A stretch of DNA of 64,000 nt from Rhyacophila brunnea (taxonomy: Eukaryota; Arthropoda; Insecta; Trichoptera; Rhyacophilidae): assembly GCA_022495005.1 (NCBI GenBank), contig JAGYXB010000364.1, positions 496,001 to 560,000 on the forward strand. Direction: 5' to 3'. Below are positions 1 through 11,992 of this stretch, in pieces. The stretch's first letter is position 1, and every line of letters starts with the position of its first letter. Under the pieces are notes generated by a model. It searched no databases. It was not told where the DNA came from and saw only the letters and a program-made list of their open reading frames with translations. Both the position numbers and the translations under genes were made by a program.

Positions 1-430
1 GGTGTCTTTGCTCGCAAGATCTACACGTCCATGTTGCAGAGAAATACATAATGCAAACCACATCTTATGGGAATGTCCTTAAATATTTACCGAAAAGGAA
101 GACCTGTTCAATTTTTTTGCATTTAATAACTTTGCTTCATCATACGGTCAACGTGAAGATCTCTTCACTTAAATTATTCGGCAGTTTTATGTTAGCTTTT
201 GTTATTTACAATTTTTTTTTTAATTTTTGCCTTTATTATGTGCTCCTCCCTCCCGTGGGCACTTTTAACGGTTATGTAAATTCAGTCAAAGCACACTTGA
301 TTGGGTGATGTCAGTCTAAGGTGAATGCTCCTGAGATATCATAAAAAAATGATGCTTCACGCCAAACGTGATACACTCGATTAAAACCGGGTGTGGTGGA
401 GGTGGCTGTGGTTTGGTTACATTGACTTCA
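1..430. repeat. Old dispersed repeat remnants
   Basis: Positions 320-415 match 46925-47025 in inverted orientation (shared ATGATGCTTCAC and GTGTGGT motifs). Positions 150-300 resemble 35680-35850 (GAAGAT-TCTTCAC, then AACTCAGTCAAAG). The short reading frames here look like chance. No gene is recognised. Confidence 0.55.
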
Positions 431-595
431 ATGTAAACAATACAGAAGATTTTAATGATACATACCTACATTGTATATTACCATCTTTTGTTGAATAAAA
501 TAGCTTACTGAATTAATTATTAGCAAGTGTAATTTCTTACGCTATAACAAAAATTGTAAGTGATCCTGACACCGGTTAGTAATTAAGGTAATTCA

Positions 596-812
596 ATACT
601 TTGATTTAGAATACAAAAGCCGATTGCCAATAATTTCTAAATTGCGTTACTAATTATTAATAACGCAATTTCGAAAGCGCAGTAGAGAGTATTGTGGAAA
701 TCATTACTTAACTTTGTTGTAATTATATAGGACACGTATAGCATAGTGGTCAATACACAGGGGCGCGAATTCCGAGGGGCGCAGGTTCAAATCCTGCTGT
801 CTCGGTTGTTAT
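596..812 (+). mobile_element. tRNA-core repeat (family C), plus-strand copy
   Basis: It opens with the family's GAATACAAAAGCCGATTGCC segment and continues to a tRNA-like module: A-box-like TAGCATAGTGGTC at 739-751 and B-box GGTTCAAATCC at 784-794. An extra short inverted repeat (AATTGCGTTA / TAACGCAATT) sits at 640-670. The right part of the consensus is missing. Confidence 0.65.
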
Positions 813-929
813 ATATTTCATTACATTTTTGAATCTTCCCAGATCATGCAAACGTCATGTGGCTACAAAGTTTATATACCTTGTTGATGATACTTATCAG
901 CCTTACAGGACACAGTAACCGTTATTTCA

Positions 930-1310
930 TACTGTACGGTTTTAACCGTACAGAGAAAAATCAGATCCGAATCGGCAACAAGTTCACGCTCTTTTCACAC
1001 TATACGGTTTATGCATGGTTTTTTTCCGTCACAAGCTCAGTTTGACCCGACTGACCGTACGATTTAAAACCGTCTAATGTGAAAGCGTACATTAGGCCAC
1101 GTACACCACTGAGTCATCAGTGGCCGTTTGGGCGCCGTGAATATACAGTGGTAATATGGTCGGTTGCTATACGGCACCGTTTCTGTTTTTAACTGTCGCC
1201 GTGTAATGTAAAAGCGGCCATGCTCTTATTCACGCCACTAAAAGAATGTCGTCGTTCGATCTTTTGACGTATGGTCAAAACTGTATAATGTGAAAGGAGC
1301 GTGAGTCAGT
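930..1310. repeat. Hairpin-rich block with repeated TAATGTGAAAG motif
   Basis: It contains a hairpin with 10-bp arms (CTGTACGGTT / AACCGTACAG, about 934-955), a CCACTGA-GTCA-TCAGTGG hairpin (about 1109-1126), and the motif GT(C/G/A)TAATGTGAAAG three times on the plus strand (about 1071, 1200, 1281) and once inverted (about 1001). It resembles the sub-terminal sequence of a degraded DNA transposon. No transposase is seen. Confidence 0.45.
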
Positions 1311-1329
1311 TGGTTTTAAATAAAGTCAG

Positions 1330-2100
1330 ATCAGGTTGAGACACTTTTGAGGTATTCGCAGACAGAACTCAAAAATTTCCCTATAAATTCCAATATAGTA
1401 TAGCATAGTGGTCGCAGCTTAAAGCCACTAACTTGTCTACATCCAACATTTCTCAAAGCAGATTAAACCTTACATTGAAGTCGTAATATATATTTTATTT
1501 AAAGCATTGTATTTTCCTAATAAATGCCACACAAATAGTGATGTTATCTTAATATTCAAGTATACCCCGCGCTCACTTAAGCCGAAGTAAACAACCCCAA
1601 CTGGATTACAAAAGATTTAAATATAATTTAAAACAGTTTAAGTCCATAATCTTTGGCATTGTCTCGAAGTCTAACAATGATTAATTATCAAAAAGTCCTC
1701 CCGGCTTGTGTAAACTACTTTTCGATTTTAATCCCGACATTTTTAATTGGATGCTTCTCGTCTAGCTATAAAAAACGCGTTTCTATTAACTGAAATACTT
1801 TGAAAGTTGTTAAGTATATTTTTTCGACGCCATTTTTTTCATGGCACGCTTTCATTATTAAAATGACAATGCTCTTGACTGCTTTCAGAATTTTACGTCA
1901 TTTTTGTTTCACTTGTTTACTTACAATCAAAATTTTTATAGTATGGAAATTTTAAATTTTAAGTGTCATTATTTTTTCAAGCAGTAAAAGTCGTTAGAGA
2001 GAGAAAAAATGAAAATATTTTATCAAATTTATAAAGTTTGAAGCCGCATACATACACAATTTATTAAAATTATTAGAGTAAAATTTATCATCCTCTATTG
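1330..2100. other. AT-rich intergenic DNA
   Basis: No gene recognised. A short TAGCATAGTGGTC A-box-like fragment at about 1400 resembles the tRNA-core repeat. The rest is featureless. Confidence 0.5.
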
Positions 2101-2103
2101 GAG

Positions 2104-2500
2104 GTAAACCAACACAAAAAATCTTTTTGAAAAAAGTAACCGCGCAGGAATGGAACCTGCATCTCTCACAAAATCTTGGAGTGATCTGTGACGTCTATTA
2201 GTTTCTAAAATAATACCTACATTGATTTAAAATATAAAAGCCGATCGCCAATAGTAGCCCAATTTGAAAAGCGCTTCAGTGAATATTAAAAAAAATCCAT
2301 TAGTTTAAATTTGTCGCAATCAAGTATGGCACCTTAACCATGTGGTATATGTGCGTGTGCGCGATACCCGAGAGATGCAGGTTTGAGTCCTACGGGGGGT
2401 GTCTTACTTTTATCAAAAAGATTTTTCCTATTGGTTATTTATTTTCTCAGAAGTGTTTTCAAAATTATGTTTGTTTAATAATTCGATGTAACGATATATA
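2104..2500. mobile_element. Two tRNA-core repeats (family C), head to head
   Basis: Positions 2104-2205 are a minus-strand fragment (AAAATCTTTTTGAAAAAAG, then the complement of a B box at about 2150-2162). Positions 2205-2500 are a plus-strand copy: AAAAGCCGATCGCCAATAG, AAGCGCTTCAG, a degenerate A box, B-box GGTTTGAGTCC at 2380-2390, then TCAGAAGTGTTTTC. The same order, inverted, occurs at 57745-58030. Confidence 0.75.
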
Positions 2501-2943
2501 ATTCAGTTTCAATATTATGACTGTGGTAAACAGTGCTAAGTAATATCGCAAAAACTTGGCAAATAAACTAATGCAGGAATCGGTTCCCATTGAATTTGAT
2601 GAGTTAAGTTTGCAAATATCGCGGTCGACTAATGGAGGTGCTTACTGTGAACGTTTATTGGATGAATTAACAGCGGAAAGCGACATAAACATTTGTCTAA
2701 TAACTTCAAAACACTTGAAACTGTTTGAACGTTTCCAGTATTAATAACAAATAGTAATTAGCATACTGTGTTTTTGATTCCAAATGGCCCAACACGTGTA
2801 AGTGACATGTACATGTACAAAGCAGCGTATGGCTTTGTAATAATCATCGGTTTTAGTCGGCAGATACTGATGGTATGTTTTTTGACGGATTAAAAAATTA
2901 CTTTGTTCAAAACCGAGTATCATAGTAAATGGGGTCTGGCGAC

Positions 2944-3332
2944 AATTTGGCGCCGGGATAACTGGACGCCACGCAATTCGAAAATAAATAGACGTTAGGT
3001 ACTTATATATACTTCAAAAAAATAATTTATATTATTATTTACATTTAAGTTATTATATTATGATTTAATAGTTCGTGAGAGTTTACATATGCACATGTAA
3101 ATAATGATCTTATCGTGCATATGTTTAAGTTCCAACGAAAAAAGAGTTTTTTTATTTTTATATAAAGCCTAAGGCATGGTAATTCTCAATCCGCAATAAA
3201 AAAACATTATGTTAAGAGTAAAATGAATTAAAACCACTAATTAGTGGATAGAAATAGATTGAAATTCATCGTCTACGTTCTGTTTACGTGTCTACGACAG
3301 TGCGGCGTCCAATTGTCCTGGCGTCCATTTTT
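2944..3332. mobile_element. MITE with about 30-bp terminal inverted repeats
   Basis: The left end (GGCGCCGGGATAACTGG) pairs with the right end, whose complement reads GACGCCAGGACAATTGG. About 330 bp of AT-rich DNA lies between. No coding capacity and no clear target duplication. Confidence 0.65.
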
Positions 3333-3594
3333 CCCATTCCCAGTAAATGTATGTAGCTTCTGCACAATATGGCAGATTTAAAATATAATAGCGACAATAA
3401 TTAAAGTGAAAATTAACCATTTTAAAACCTTGTAATTTAAAGAAAATGATAGAAAAATTCGTCGGTAATAATTTTGGTTATTAAAGCTCGATTTGAAGTA
3501 AGTAAGTTTATAAAAAATATTTCAAATTATACACTTTATTGAAGCCATGCTCGATTTATGCCACCATTTCTACGCTGCTTGACGGTGGCTACAA

Positions 3595-3860
3595 GCCGGC
3601 TCTCACATCTAAACTCGCCTCGTCTGCCGCACAGCCATAAATCAAACCTTCTAGGAACGTCGCTCCGGTGTTGCATATGAATACCGCACGCATGCGATTT
3701 GTTGATAGCAGCGCTAGGTGTTTTTTTTCGAAACTAAAATGTCGCATTCGACCAATCTGTGGAACTCTATTTGGCAACGTGCATTTTGTGAATAACGACG
3801 ACGTCAAATCGACGTATTTAACACATTTCAGACGAGACGAGTTTTGACGTGCGAGCCGGC
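3595..3860. mobile_element. Harbinger-like MITE, short copy
   Basis: Ends are GCCGGCTCTCACATCTAAA and its counterpart ending GAGCCGGC. Flanks are CAA / TAA, compatible with a 3-bp TWA target duplication carrying one mutation. It shares ends with the longer copies at 14898-15280 and 16232-16612. The reading frame inside is non-coding chance. Confidence 0.75.
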
Positions 3861-4184
3861 TAAATTCTCTTGGCTTATTGCCACTTTTTAAAACCTACTC
3901 ATTGGTAATGTAGTCCCCATAAAAATCCTTATCAACAATCACTGCCGACCTGTTAATTGATTTTAAATTACCACATTTAAATAGCATGTAAATTATATCT
4001 AATGGCCAGGTAACGCAAATGCGCCAGTCGCGTTGTCAGCACTAAATGAGTTAAGTATTTTTTTATATATAGACACACGACATCAACAGTCAAGTCTGCC
4101 AAAATACTTCGTATGGTAATTTTCTACTCATAACTTACCTACTAATTTTGATATGGTCACAATATTGAAGTTCGATTTGATACA

Positions 4185-4535
4185 AGTAAATAAAAAAGAT
4201 TTTCTATATTTTTTTATAAAAATCAATGATTTTTAAAATAAATAGGTACAAAATACCTTAATAAACTAAATTTTAATGATAACTATAACCATAAAATAAT
4301 TTGATTTAAAAAGATGGGATCTTTTAAGGTACCTACCAGAGGTACATAATTGTATTATGATATAAATAATTATAAATAAAAAAGATTTTTTTTTATAAAA
4401 ATCGATGTTTTTTTTTAAATAAATATAAAATACAATAAAACTATGAATTTATCAATTATATTTTCTATATAGTAGAGAAAACTTAATATATTAAACTTTA
4501 ATAATAAACATGACCACAAAATAATATGGTTAAGG
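4185..4535. repeat. Imperfect tandem duplication, about 185-bp unit
   Basis: The order AAATAAAAAAGATTTT, TTTATAAAAATC, TTTTAATGATAAC and CCATAAAATAAT at about 4187-4305 is repeated in diverged form at 4375-4530. The duplication is old. No gene. Confidence 0.5.
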
Positions 4536-4539
4536 CTTG

Positions 4540-5565
4540 AAAGTAGTTTAACCTCAAAAACGTAGAATATAATTTTATAGATTTGATAATCAATGAAGAC
4601 AAACAAAATTGCCTAATTTGTTTACCGAATTGTCAATTCAGCTGGTAAAATACTATATTTTATTTCATTCATCAATTTATTTTCGCAATAGGTATGCATT
4701 TTTATTTGCGATCATCGAATTATTGTTGCCACAAGTAAACATTTATTCAAATTAAAGATTTTGGCGGTGAAAAAGTTTTATTGACTTCTTGAATAAATTC
4801 TCTCTGGCTTAACTTCAAAACGACTCAAAGCGCCACAAATTCAAACGGCTTATTGTAATTTAATATAAACTTTCACTTTCTCTGTCTATATGCTACTGTC
4901 AAAGGATGAAATTGACAACTTAACATTCTTTCCGATTAAACTGTGATCCATCACAGAGAAATACTTAAATAAATATAATATACTCGTAATATGAGCTTTT
5001 AGTTTTTTTTTTATATAATATGCAATCCAAACACACATCAGGTGGTTTCCCATCAGATCCCCGCCAAATCATTTAACTATCAGAAACATGCCTATAAGAC
5101 AAGTCAATAGTATCGAGCGGGACTCAAATTTGCATCCTTCAAATCCCTGTCGATGTATCGTCCCTTATAATTAGATTTTCGGTGAGGTTGTAATTATTAT
5201 TATGTGTTTTTGTCAAAGCCTGATTTTTGTGGTTATTCCTATTCTATTACTAAATACACTATGGTTTCACTGCACTACTATTAATTGGGCTTCACTGCTC
5301 GTTGTAATATTAAAAAGAAAAAAAAGCATTCATACATATTTTGGAAATATCTCAGATATAATATTATAATGTATTATATTATATATGTACTAGGAAAATC
5401 ATTGAAAAAATACGACGCCCGACAGAACTTTATTCATTGCATTCCGCCTAATGTGCTTTACCAATTTATTAAGCCACGCTCGTTCTATCTCATTACGACG
5501 AATTTAACTGATAGTTTTTATATATTTAAATCGTTAGTTTAATATAATTCGTTAATTTTTCGGCA
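4540..5565. other. AT-rich intergenic DNA with one tRNA-like SINE fragment
   Basis: A minus-strand B-box-like match (plus GCGGGACTCAAATTTGC at about 5118-5134) and a GTCAAAGCCTGATTTTTGTGG tail-like motif near 5213 suggest an old SINE. A reading frame of 85 codons at 5285-5542 has AT-driven composition and no recognisable features; I do not call it a gene. Confidence 0.4.
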
Positions 5566-6290
5566 TTAAGGGGGGACGTGCGCCGCGTAGATCAAAATGC
5601 TAATGCTATTTTTAAAGCATGATCCTGGACATTTCTTAAACGTTGTAGATAATCTATATACATAATTTTGAAGCCCTATTATTCTTTATATTTATTTTAA
5701 ACATTTGATGACTGCATAAAGTATTTTTATTACATAATATAGTATTCTTTTAAACCTCTCGCTCTAATGTTTTTTAATATTGTCATATTTCAGTACGTTC
5801 ATGTGAAGTGGTGTTAAGATTTTTTATATTTATTAATTTTTAAAAGCATTTATAATACCATTAGTAAAATTTATGTCGACATTAATAATAAAAATAAATT
5901 ATATTGATAATCTCTGTGATCCAAAATTTGACAAGAATTAGGCATTTTAATATTCAAAAAATGGGCAAGATTTACACATTTTAAGATAATTCTAAAGATA
6001 CTGATTATAAGCTATGTATTTGACCATTCAAATGTGATAAACATTCTACGAATAATGTTTGCTTTATGATAATTATTGACCTAAGAATAAGGTAGTATTT
6101 TATTTAAAATACGCCATTTCTATTGGCATTTCCCAGTGGCTATGCTACAACATACGGCCGTAGCCATAAATTGACAAACGATAAATAAAGTAGGGAGTAA
6201 TATCATGTTAACGCACGTGTTTGAACATGTAACGTTTTTTAAAAAATATTTTTTTTTCGGTTGGGTACATGTTCAAACACGCGCACTATC
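5566..6290. mobile_element. TTAA-flanked long-TIR MITE (family 3), copy a
   Basis: After TTAA at 5566-5569 comes GGGGGGACGTGC, then AAGCATGATCCTGGACAT. The interior matches 38110-38760 and, inverted, 50330-50725. The right end is atypical: it finishes in a hairpin (6210-6231 / 6265-6287, core GTGTTTGAACATGTA) and lacks the terminal repeat found in copy b. Confidence 0.8.
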
Positions 6291-6299
6291 CATCATTGA

Positions 6300-6900
6300 A
6301 TTTACAGAGGTTCCGGTCGTTGAAAATATTCTGCAAAATCACGAAACCATAGATTAAATTTTTCGCCGTGACAGCGCGATAGTCCGCGACATGCACCATA
6401 ATGTACTCGTATATTATATTTCGCGCTTTAGTTACCATACATATAAAATCATTGTTGTGATATTTATTTACTTGATGGAATTTTTTGTGTTACATATAAT
6501 TATTATGTAGCTTACTCGTAACTGAATATTCTATGAAATATGTTATTTAACTGACTTGACGCTAACATAATATATATTAAATACATATTATTATTAAATT
6601 TAAAATAACAGCGTATATTCGAGATGCAAATGACTTGAAAGCATTTCCCGCGATGCTTTTGAATATAAATAGAAAATTATTAATATATTTTCGCTGACAA
6701 ATCGACAATCAAAAGCGTCAAAATTAAATTACGTAGGACCTACCTCCATCGAATTTTTAATATCCAATTCTCAGTAAGACTATTCTGTTCAAATATACGA
6801 CACCGCTTTAAAAAAATAATATTAAACGATTATGAATAAATTGTGAATATAATATTGCTGCCAAAAGTTGTTGAGTCGATAATTTAGATATTTAGAGTTA
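6300..6900. other. AT-rich intergenic DNA
   Basis: No gene, RNA or repeat recognised. Confidence 0.5.
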
Positions 6901-6904
6901 ACAA

Positions 6905-7862
6905 CGGATTCTTCTTCTTTGTGTGCCATATCCGTTATCAGACGTTGGCTATGAATTTGGCCATTTGGCCCCTGTCCGTCGCTGCTCTGAATAGGGATGG
7001 AGTGCTGAGCTCATACCAGTCCCTGAGGTTTTTGAGCTAGGACGTTCTTCTTCTACCAGGGCCTCGCTTACCGGATGTAGAAGGCGATACTTCTCATGAT
7101 GCCGCATGATGTGGCCAAAGTATGCCAGTTTCCTGGTTTTTATTAGTTTGGCTATTTTTTTGGTCTTTTTCATCCTTGACATCACCTCGACATTTGTAAC
7201 TTTGTCCTTCCAGCTGATACGAAGCATGCGCCTATACACCCACATTTCAAAAGCTTCAAGTTTTTTGAGAATCGTTTCTGTGAGCGTCCAAGCCTCTACT
7301 CCATATAAGAGGACCGAGAAGACATAGCATCTCACCATTCTAGTTCTGATTCCCAGGTGTATATCATGGCTACATAATACTTTTTTAGACGAGTAAACGC
7401 CACCCTGGCTTTCTCGATTTAGCATCTCAATTCCGTGGTATGGTTCCAGTCATCATCCAGAGTGCAACCCAAGTATATAATGGAATGTGTTCTCTCTAAT
7501 GGGACTCCATTCACTGTGCACGTTCTGTCATCTATATGGGACTTACTTACACTCATGTATTTTGTCTTTTTAATGTTTTAATTGAGACCGTATTTATCAC
7601 AGGCCTACGTTACCTTGTTAATGAGAGTTTGTAAACCTTCTCGACTGTCTGCGATGAGCACTGTGTCATCTGCATACCGCAAGTTATTGACAAGGACTCC
7701 ATTTACTTTGATCCCTTCTTTTGATCCCAGCAGTGCTTCGTCAAAAATCTTTTCAGAATATATGTTGAAGATCATTGGGGATAGTATGCTGCCTTGTCTC
7801 ACTCCTCTTTGAATTTCGATGCTTTCTGTCATTTTGTTGCTGACTTTAATGGTTGCTGACTT
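6905..7862 (-). mobile_element. 5'-truncated non-LTR retrotransposon: end of reverse transcriptase plus C-terminus
   Basis: On the minus strand, 7832-7605 encodes reverse-transcriptase motifs: QRGVRQGSILSP, then NNLRYADDTVLIAD with the YADD catalytic site. Positions 7425-6949 encode the post-RT region with FSVLLYGVEAWTLTE, FEMWVYRRMLRISWKDKVTN and KLAYFGHIMR, typical of insect LINE polyproteins. The joint between the two has stop codons and a frame change, so it is a dead copy. Upstream domains (endonuclease, RT fingers) are missing. The 3' end carries a GAA-rich tail (CTTCTTC on the plus strand near 6910). The clade (RTE- or Jockey/R1-like) cannot be settled by eye. Confidence 0.9.
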
Positions 7863-7869
7863 TAATGTA

Positions 7870-8900
7870 TATAAATATGTATCCTAGAAAAAGCATTCAA
7901 GGCCATCCGATATATGGAACATGCACACAATACACAAATAATTAGTATTATGCCTGATTTTCTAGGACTTTCAAATTGCAATTATTAATCCATAACATGA
8001 TTTCGAGACTTACCAACGTTTGGCAGTAACCCCACAATATACTTAGTTGGTATCAACAATTAATAGTTACCAACTTTATCTAAAATTAGCAATTAAATAT
8101 TGTAACCTTTTTTGTTGTTGCAACTAGTGAAATTTACAAATTATTAATTCAAGACATTCATAGCACAAAATTGGGTGGGGGGACAAGGACAAAAATTATA
8201 ACTGTATTAACAATATGAATACAAAGAAGAACAGAGTTATTAGAACAGTAAAAAGAATCATAATAAAATGTAGGTATATGGAATTGCTTACACTGAATGA
8301 GCTAAGTAAACTCAATTGCTTAAAAAAATATATAAAATAACGTATACTTAAGCTCATCGTCACGTAAGTGGAATATATCTATACCCGAAGCGATTTGGTT
8401 CCATATATTCCATTGTTACCATTAGGACTATTTTCACGGTATATACCACAGAACAGATAATAAATAGAATACCGATATGCTATATTCAATACGCCGCATC
8501 GTGATGCAGGATTTTGAATGTGTGAGTGTCCTACGAAAATGAAGCACGCATTATGCACGTGCAATAGTGTGTGTAATACACCAACATTAAATGAGCGTAA
8601 ATGCATAAACCGAGAGCAGTTTTCAGTATTCGACGTAAAACGTATTCTTGACACGTGTGTAAGTTTAACCCGGATTCTTCCTTACTCGAGTCGGTCACCT
8701 GCTATCGCCTTACCCGTTATATATTTCAGTTCCCATTATTTCTGAGTTCCCTGGTATATACTGTCTGAAATATTTAGGTGAAGCTGCACTCCTAATAATC
8801 ACGGATATTTTTCATCCTCAAAATTCAGCAACTTCTTCCACATCGTGATTATCATACGCATGTCCTCTCACAATTTTTTTGTTTGTTTTATTACTGACAA
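7870..8900. other. Intergenic DNA, no gene recognised
   Basis: Two overlapping antisense reading frames (about 75-90 codons, 8379-8745) have no recognised motif, and I regard them as chance. Confidence 0.4.
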
Positions 8901-8915
8901 AATAAAATATGACAT

Positions 8916-8990
8916 AATAGAACATGAATAAACAGAACATGATGGAACAGAACGTTGACAAAACAGAACATCGATAAACAGAATAATGAT
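8916..8990. repeat. Degenerate minisatellite, unit about 15 bp
   Basis: About five units of the form AACAGAACATGATAA follow each other with substitutions and 1-2 bp length changes. Confidence 0.6.
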
Positions 8991-9606
8991 AATTCAGGTC
9001 TGTGAAAAATCAGAACTGTAAAAAGAAAAATATTTATTAATTAAATACTTATACAACTTTAATTTATAAAATAAATATTTAATATATTGCACCCGGAGAA
9101 TAATAGTGGCACAACTCGAAAACTTGTTTTTGCAGGAGAACAGTTTGAAAATTTTATTTTGATGTGTTAAATCAGTTTTTTTTTTTAAATTTACTTTTAA
9201 TATCGTGAAGTTGGCACACTTGAGTCATCTTATTTTGAATGCTATTCGCAATAACAATGGCACAATTATCATTGTGCCACTATTTCTGCTCAATTGTATT
9301 CAAGTAAAATGTTATAATATTATAATGATAAAAATGCTTTTAAGGCCACCATTATATTTTTAAGAATTGTACCGCTATCTGTGCGGATAGAAATGATATC
9401 TTGAAACATTTCTGCATACTTAATTAAAAAATGACAAATTTGGACTTGTGCCATTCGGAGTAAAAACCACAATTATTTATCTTATTGATTTTGATATTCC
9501 TGCACAACTATTGTCACTCCATTACCAACGGTTTTAATACCTTTTTTCTAACTTCAAAGTAACATGTATGGGCATTGGCTAAAACTAATCACTGGCAAGC
9601 TATATC

Positions 9607-9825
9607 TCATCTTAATCCATCTAATAGGTTCCAAATGCTTGGTTGATTATAGTCAAACATTGAGTTGTGAACGTTGTGAACGCTGTGGAAACCTTCACAA
9701 CAATTTGTAGTCTTAGAGACATCTCTCAGCAGTAGCCTCAAGAAAGATGGATGATCTTCCTGGAACTCCTTTAATGTAGGTTGAGAATAAATATTATGTA
9801 AAAACTTCATTGTAATTATCCTCAT
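9607..9825 (-). pseudogene. Possible MULE-type transposase C-terminal scrap
   Basis: The minus-strand frame contains TTNCCEGFHSVHNVHNS followed by YNQPSIWNLLDGLR. This resembles the C-terminal signature (T-N-N-x-E-G/A-W/F-H ... H-P-S-I-W) that I associate with MULE-like transposases of insect genomes. A six-residue stutter (HSVHNVHNS) comes from a local GTGAAC duplication. There is no D-D-E core and no terminal repeats nearby. The assignment is from memory of the family pattern. Confidence 0.45.
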
Positions 9826-9829
9826 TCAA

Positions 9830-10388
9830 AAATATGGCAGAAAGTTGAACAAAGACAGTTCTTAGATATAGTATTGGTTCGCTTAATCTTATACATTTTT
9901 AGAGTAATTATTTAAACCCATTTGAATTAAAACGATTTTGTAATGCTATCCTGAAGCTTCAAAAATAATTTAAGTTTTTTATTGTACTAACTATCTTTTT
10001 TTTATTTATTGCAATACCTATATTTTTTCACTTCTAGGATGTTAATTAGATATAAGTAAACCATATATAACATTTGTCGGAACCTAGTGCATTAAAATTA
10101 TTAAAATATTAGAATATATTCAAATTAGCCAAAATTTGCCTCATCAGATCTCTCGTTTTCCCTTTTGGCTAGTGTTGAGATAGATTATAATTTAGAAAAT
10201 GAATTACGTGAGATTAATGCATATGACATATTATTATGGTACTGAAGTCGTAAAGTAAAGATTTTTGAACGACAAAACGATAAATATCTCCAATATGAAA
10301 GAAATACAAGTAAAGAATGGGTTCCCTAATCGACAGTAAAAATACGTTTTTGATTTTAGAATATAAATTCGATTTAAATTAAGCTAGT
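9830..10388. other. AT-rich intergenic DNA
   Basis: No gene, RNA or repeat recognised. Confidence 0.5.
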
Positions 10389-10389
10389 A

Positions 10390-10561
10390 CAGTCCTACAA
10401 ACTTATCTAAAGAACGGTGAAAAATGGAACTACGAACTCCCATATGGACGCCATTTTAAAAACGTCATTCGAATGTCAGATTCTGTCTAGGTGCGAGTCT
10501 TGATTAGGTAGTTTTCGACAGTGGTTCCCCCATCCATTCTAAAGATAAGTTTGTAGTTCTG
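10390..10561. mobile_element. Short TA-flanked MITE (Tc1/mariner style)
   Basis: A 172-bp element. The left end CAGTCCTACAAACTTATC and the complement of the right end CAGAACTACAAACTTATC form inverted repeats of about 28 bp. TA dinucleotides flank both ends (10388-10389 and 10562-10563). Confidence 0.75.
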
Positions 10562-10569
10562 TAAGTATA

Positions 10570-11310
10570 TTTTGATTAAAATTTGGTGTTTTTTTGTTTG
10601 ACTTTTATTGCTGTTAGAATTATTTTCATTTTGACACATCATTGTATTGCAAGATACATTTATTTTGATGGGTATTAAAAAATGTATTTAAAATTATTTT
10701 GCTGAATAAGATAAATGTATATGAATGAAGTATGAACGAGGCAACGTCTAATACATCAATAAAATCATTTACTGTTAGAATTCTATTGACACGTACACTA
10801 ATTATTATTGTCACTTTATTATGGGTGTAAATAATTCACTTGGCTGGCACGGTTAGCTTAACCAGTTGATCACCGTGGTATCAGTTTAACTACCTAGTAG
10901 AACTAGATTGACAGATTCAATTAAGATTGTACCCGGTTTATAGTCCATCAAGCCCGGTTAAATATAGATGGTGAGATTTTTTCATACCGCGAAGGCTTGA
11001 GTTTCAAGTACCTAATAACCAATTATATGCACAGTAAAATTATTTTTATGCCGTAAAAGAAATCCTTAAAAGAAATTATGAATAATTAATTTGGATCCTG
11101 CGGTAAAATTCTATCTCAGTGAAGACCTATTCAATGAAAGCTGCTCAAGTAATACTACTTCAAAGCTCCAATAATTGATAAATGTTCGAGCATAATTATT
11201 ATTATCAATACTAGGTATGTAGTTTAATTGGTTATATGAAAAATGTACGTATTACATTTCACCGTAGTACAGTTTACCTTGAGATTTATTATCGGAAAGA
11301 AATGACCAAA
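10570..11310. other. AT-rich intergenic DNA
   Basis: No gene recognised. A GGCTGGCACGGTTAGC stretch near 10843 may be a fragment of a SINE head, but it is too weak to call. Confidence 0.4.
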
Positions 11311-11316
11311 TACGTA

Positions 11317-11893
11317 AAGTAGCGAAGGGTGGAGGTAGGCTGTTAAGATCCGCCATAAATAGTGTACACTAAACTTTGTCAGTCATACGTATTTATTTTT
11401 TTTAAAATAAGACTACAATTTACAGATGGTGTTCGTTAGTTTTTCGTTAAGCTTCAATTAAACCCTGCGAAGACCAAGCCATAATAGAAAGTAGTCAAAA
11501 ATATTCGTCTATCTATAAAATATCTAAAATTATGTAATTGAATCATAAATAATTTTGGATGTTTTATAGATAGAATAATATTTTTATCTTTTATATTTTC
11601 GTTTAGGCAGGGCATAATGAATTTTAAAAAAATAACCAACAATATGTACCTATAATAATGTATTCTTAATCCAACGTAAACAAATAAGTATGAATGAAAA
11701 AGTGTGCACAATTTTATCGTATCGCTCAAAATATACCAAAACTGTTATGGTTTGGGTTAGGCTGGGCTTAACATTTTTTTTAGAAACTAACCAATACCAA
11801 CTGTAAATTGTAGGCTCAGTTTAATGAATAACAAAGTTTATTATGCACTATTTATGGTGGATCTTAACAGCCTACCTCCACCCTTTGCTACTG
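11317..11893. mobile_element. hAT-like MITE family 1, copy a (complete)
   Basis: Terminal repeats of about 75 bp: AGTAGCGAAGGGTGGAGG at the left and its complement ending CCTTTGCTACTG at the right, both followed inward by TTAAGATCC and CATAAATAG. The interior is AT-rich and non-coding. CAGT(A/G)GCG ends are typical of hAT elements. A target duplication is not clear for this copy. Six copies lie in this window. Confidence 0.85.
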
Positions 11894-11992
11894 CCGTATT
11901 CTATGTCATCTCTAATAGCCGAAATGGAAAAAAAATCGCGTTGTTCGTGGAGCATTGCAGACAATAATGTTCCTTAAAGAATGAAAAGCTAA

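Noticed and set aside
2556..2744. 62-codon frame with fairly protein-like composition
   Set aside because: Short, follows repeat DNA, no family recognised, and no splice or promoter signals found.
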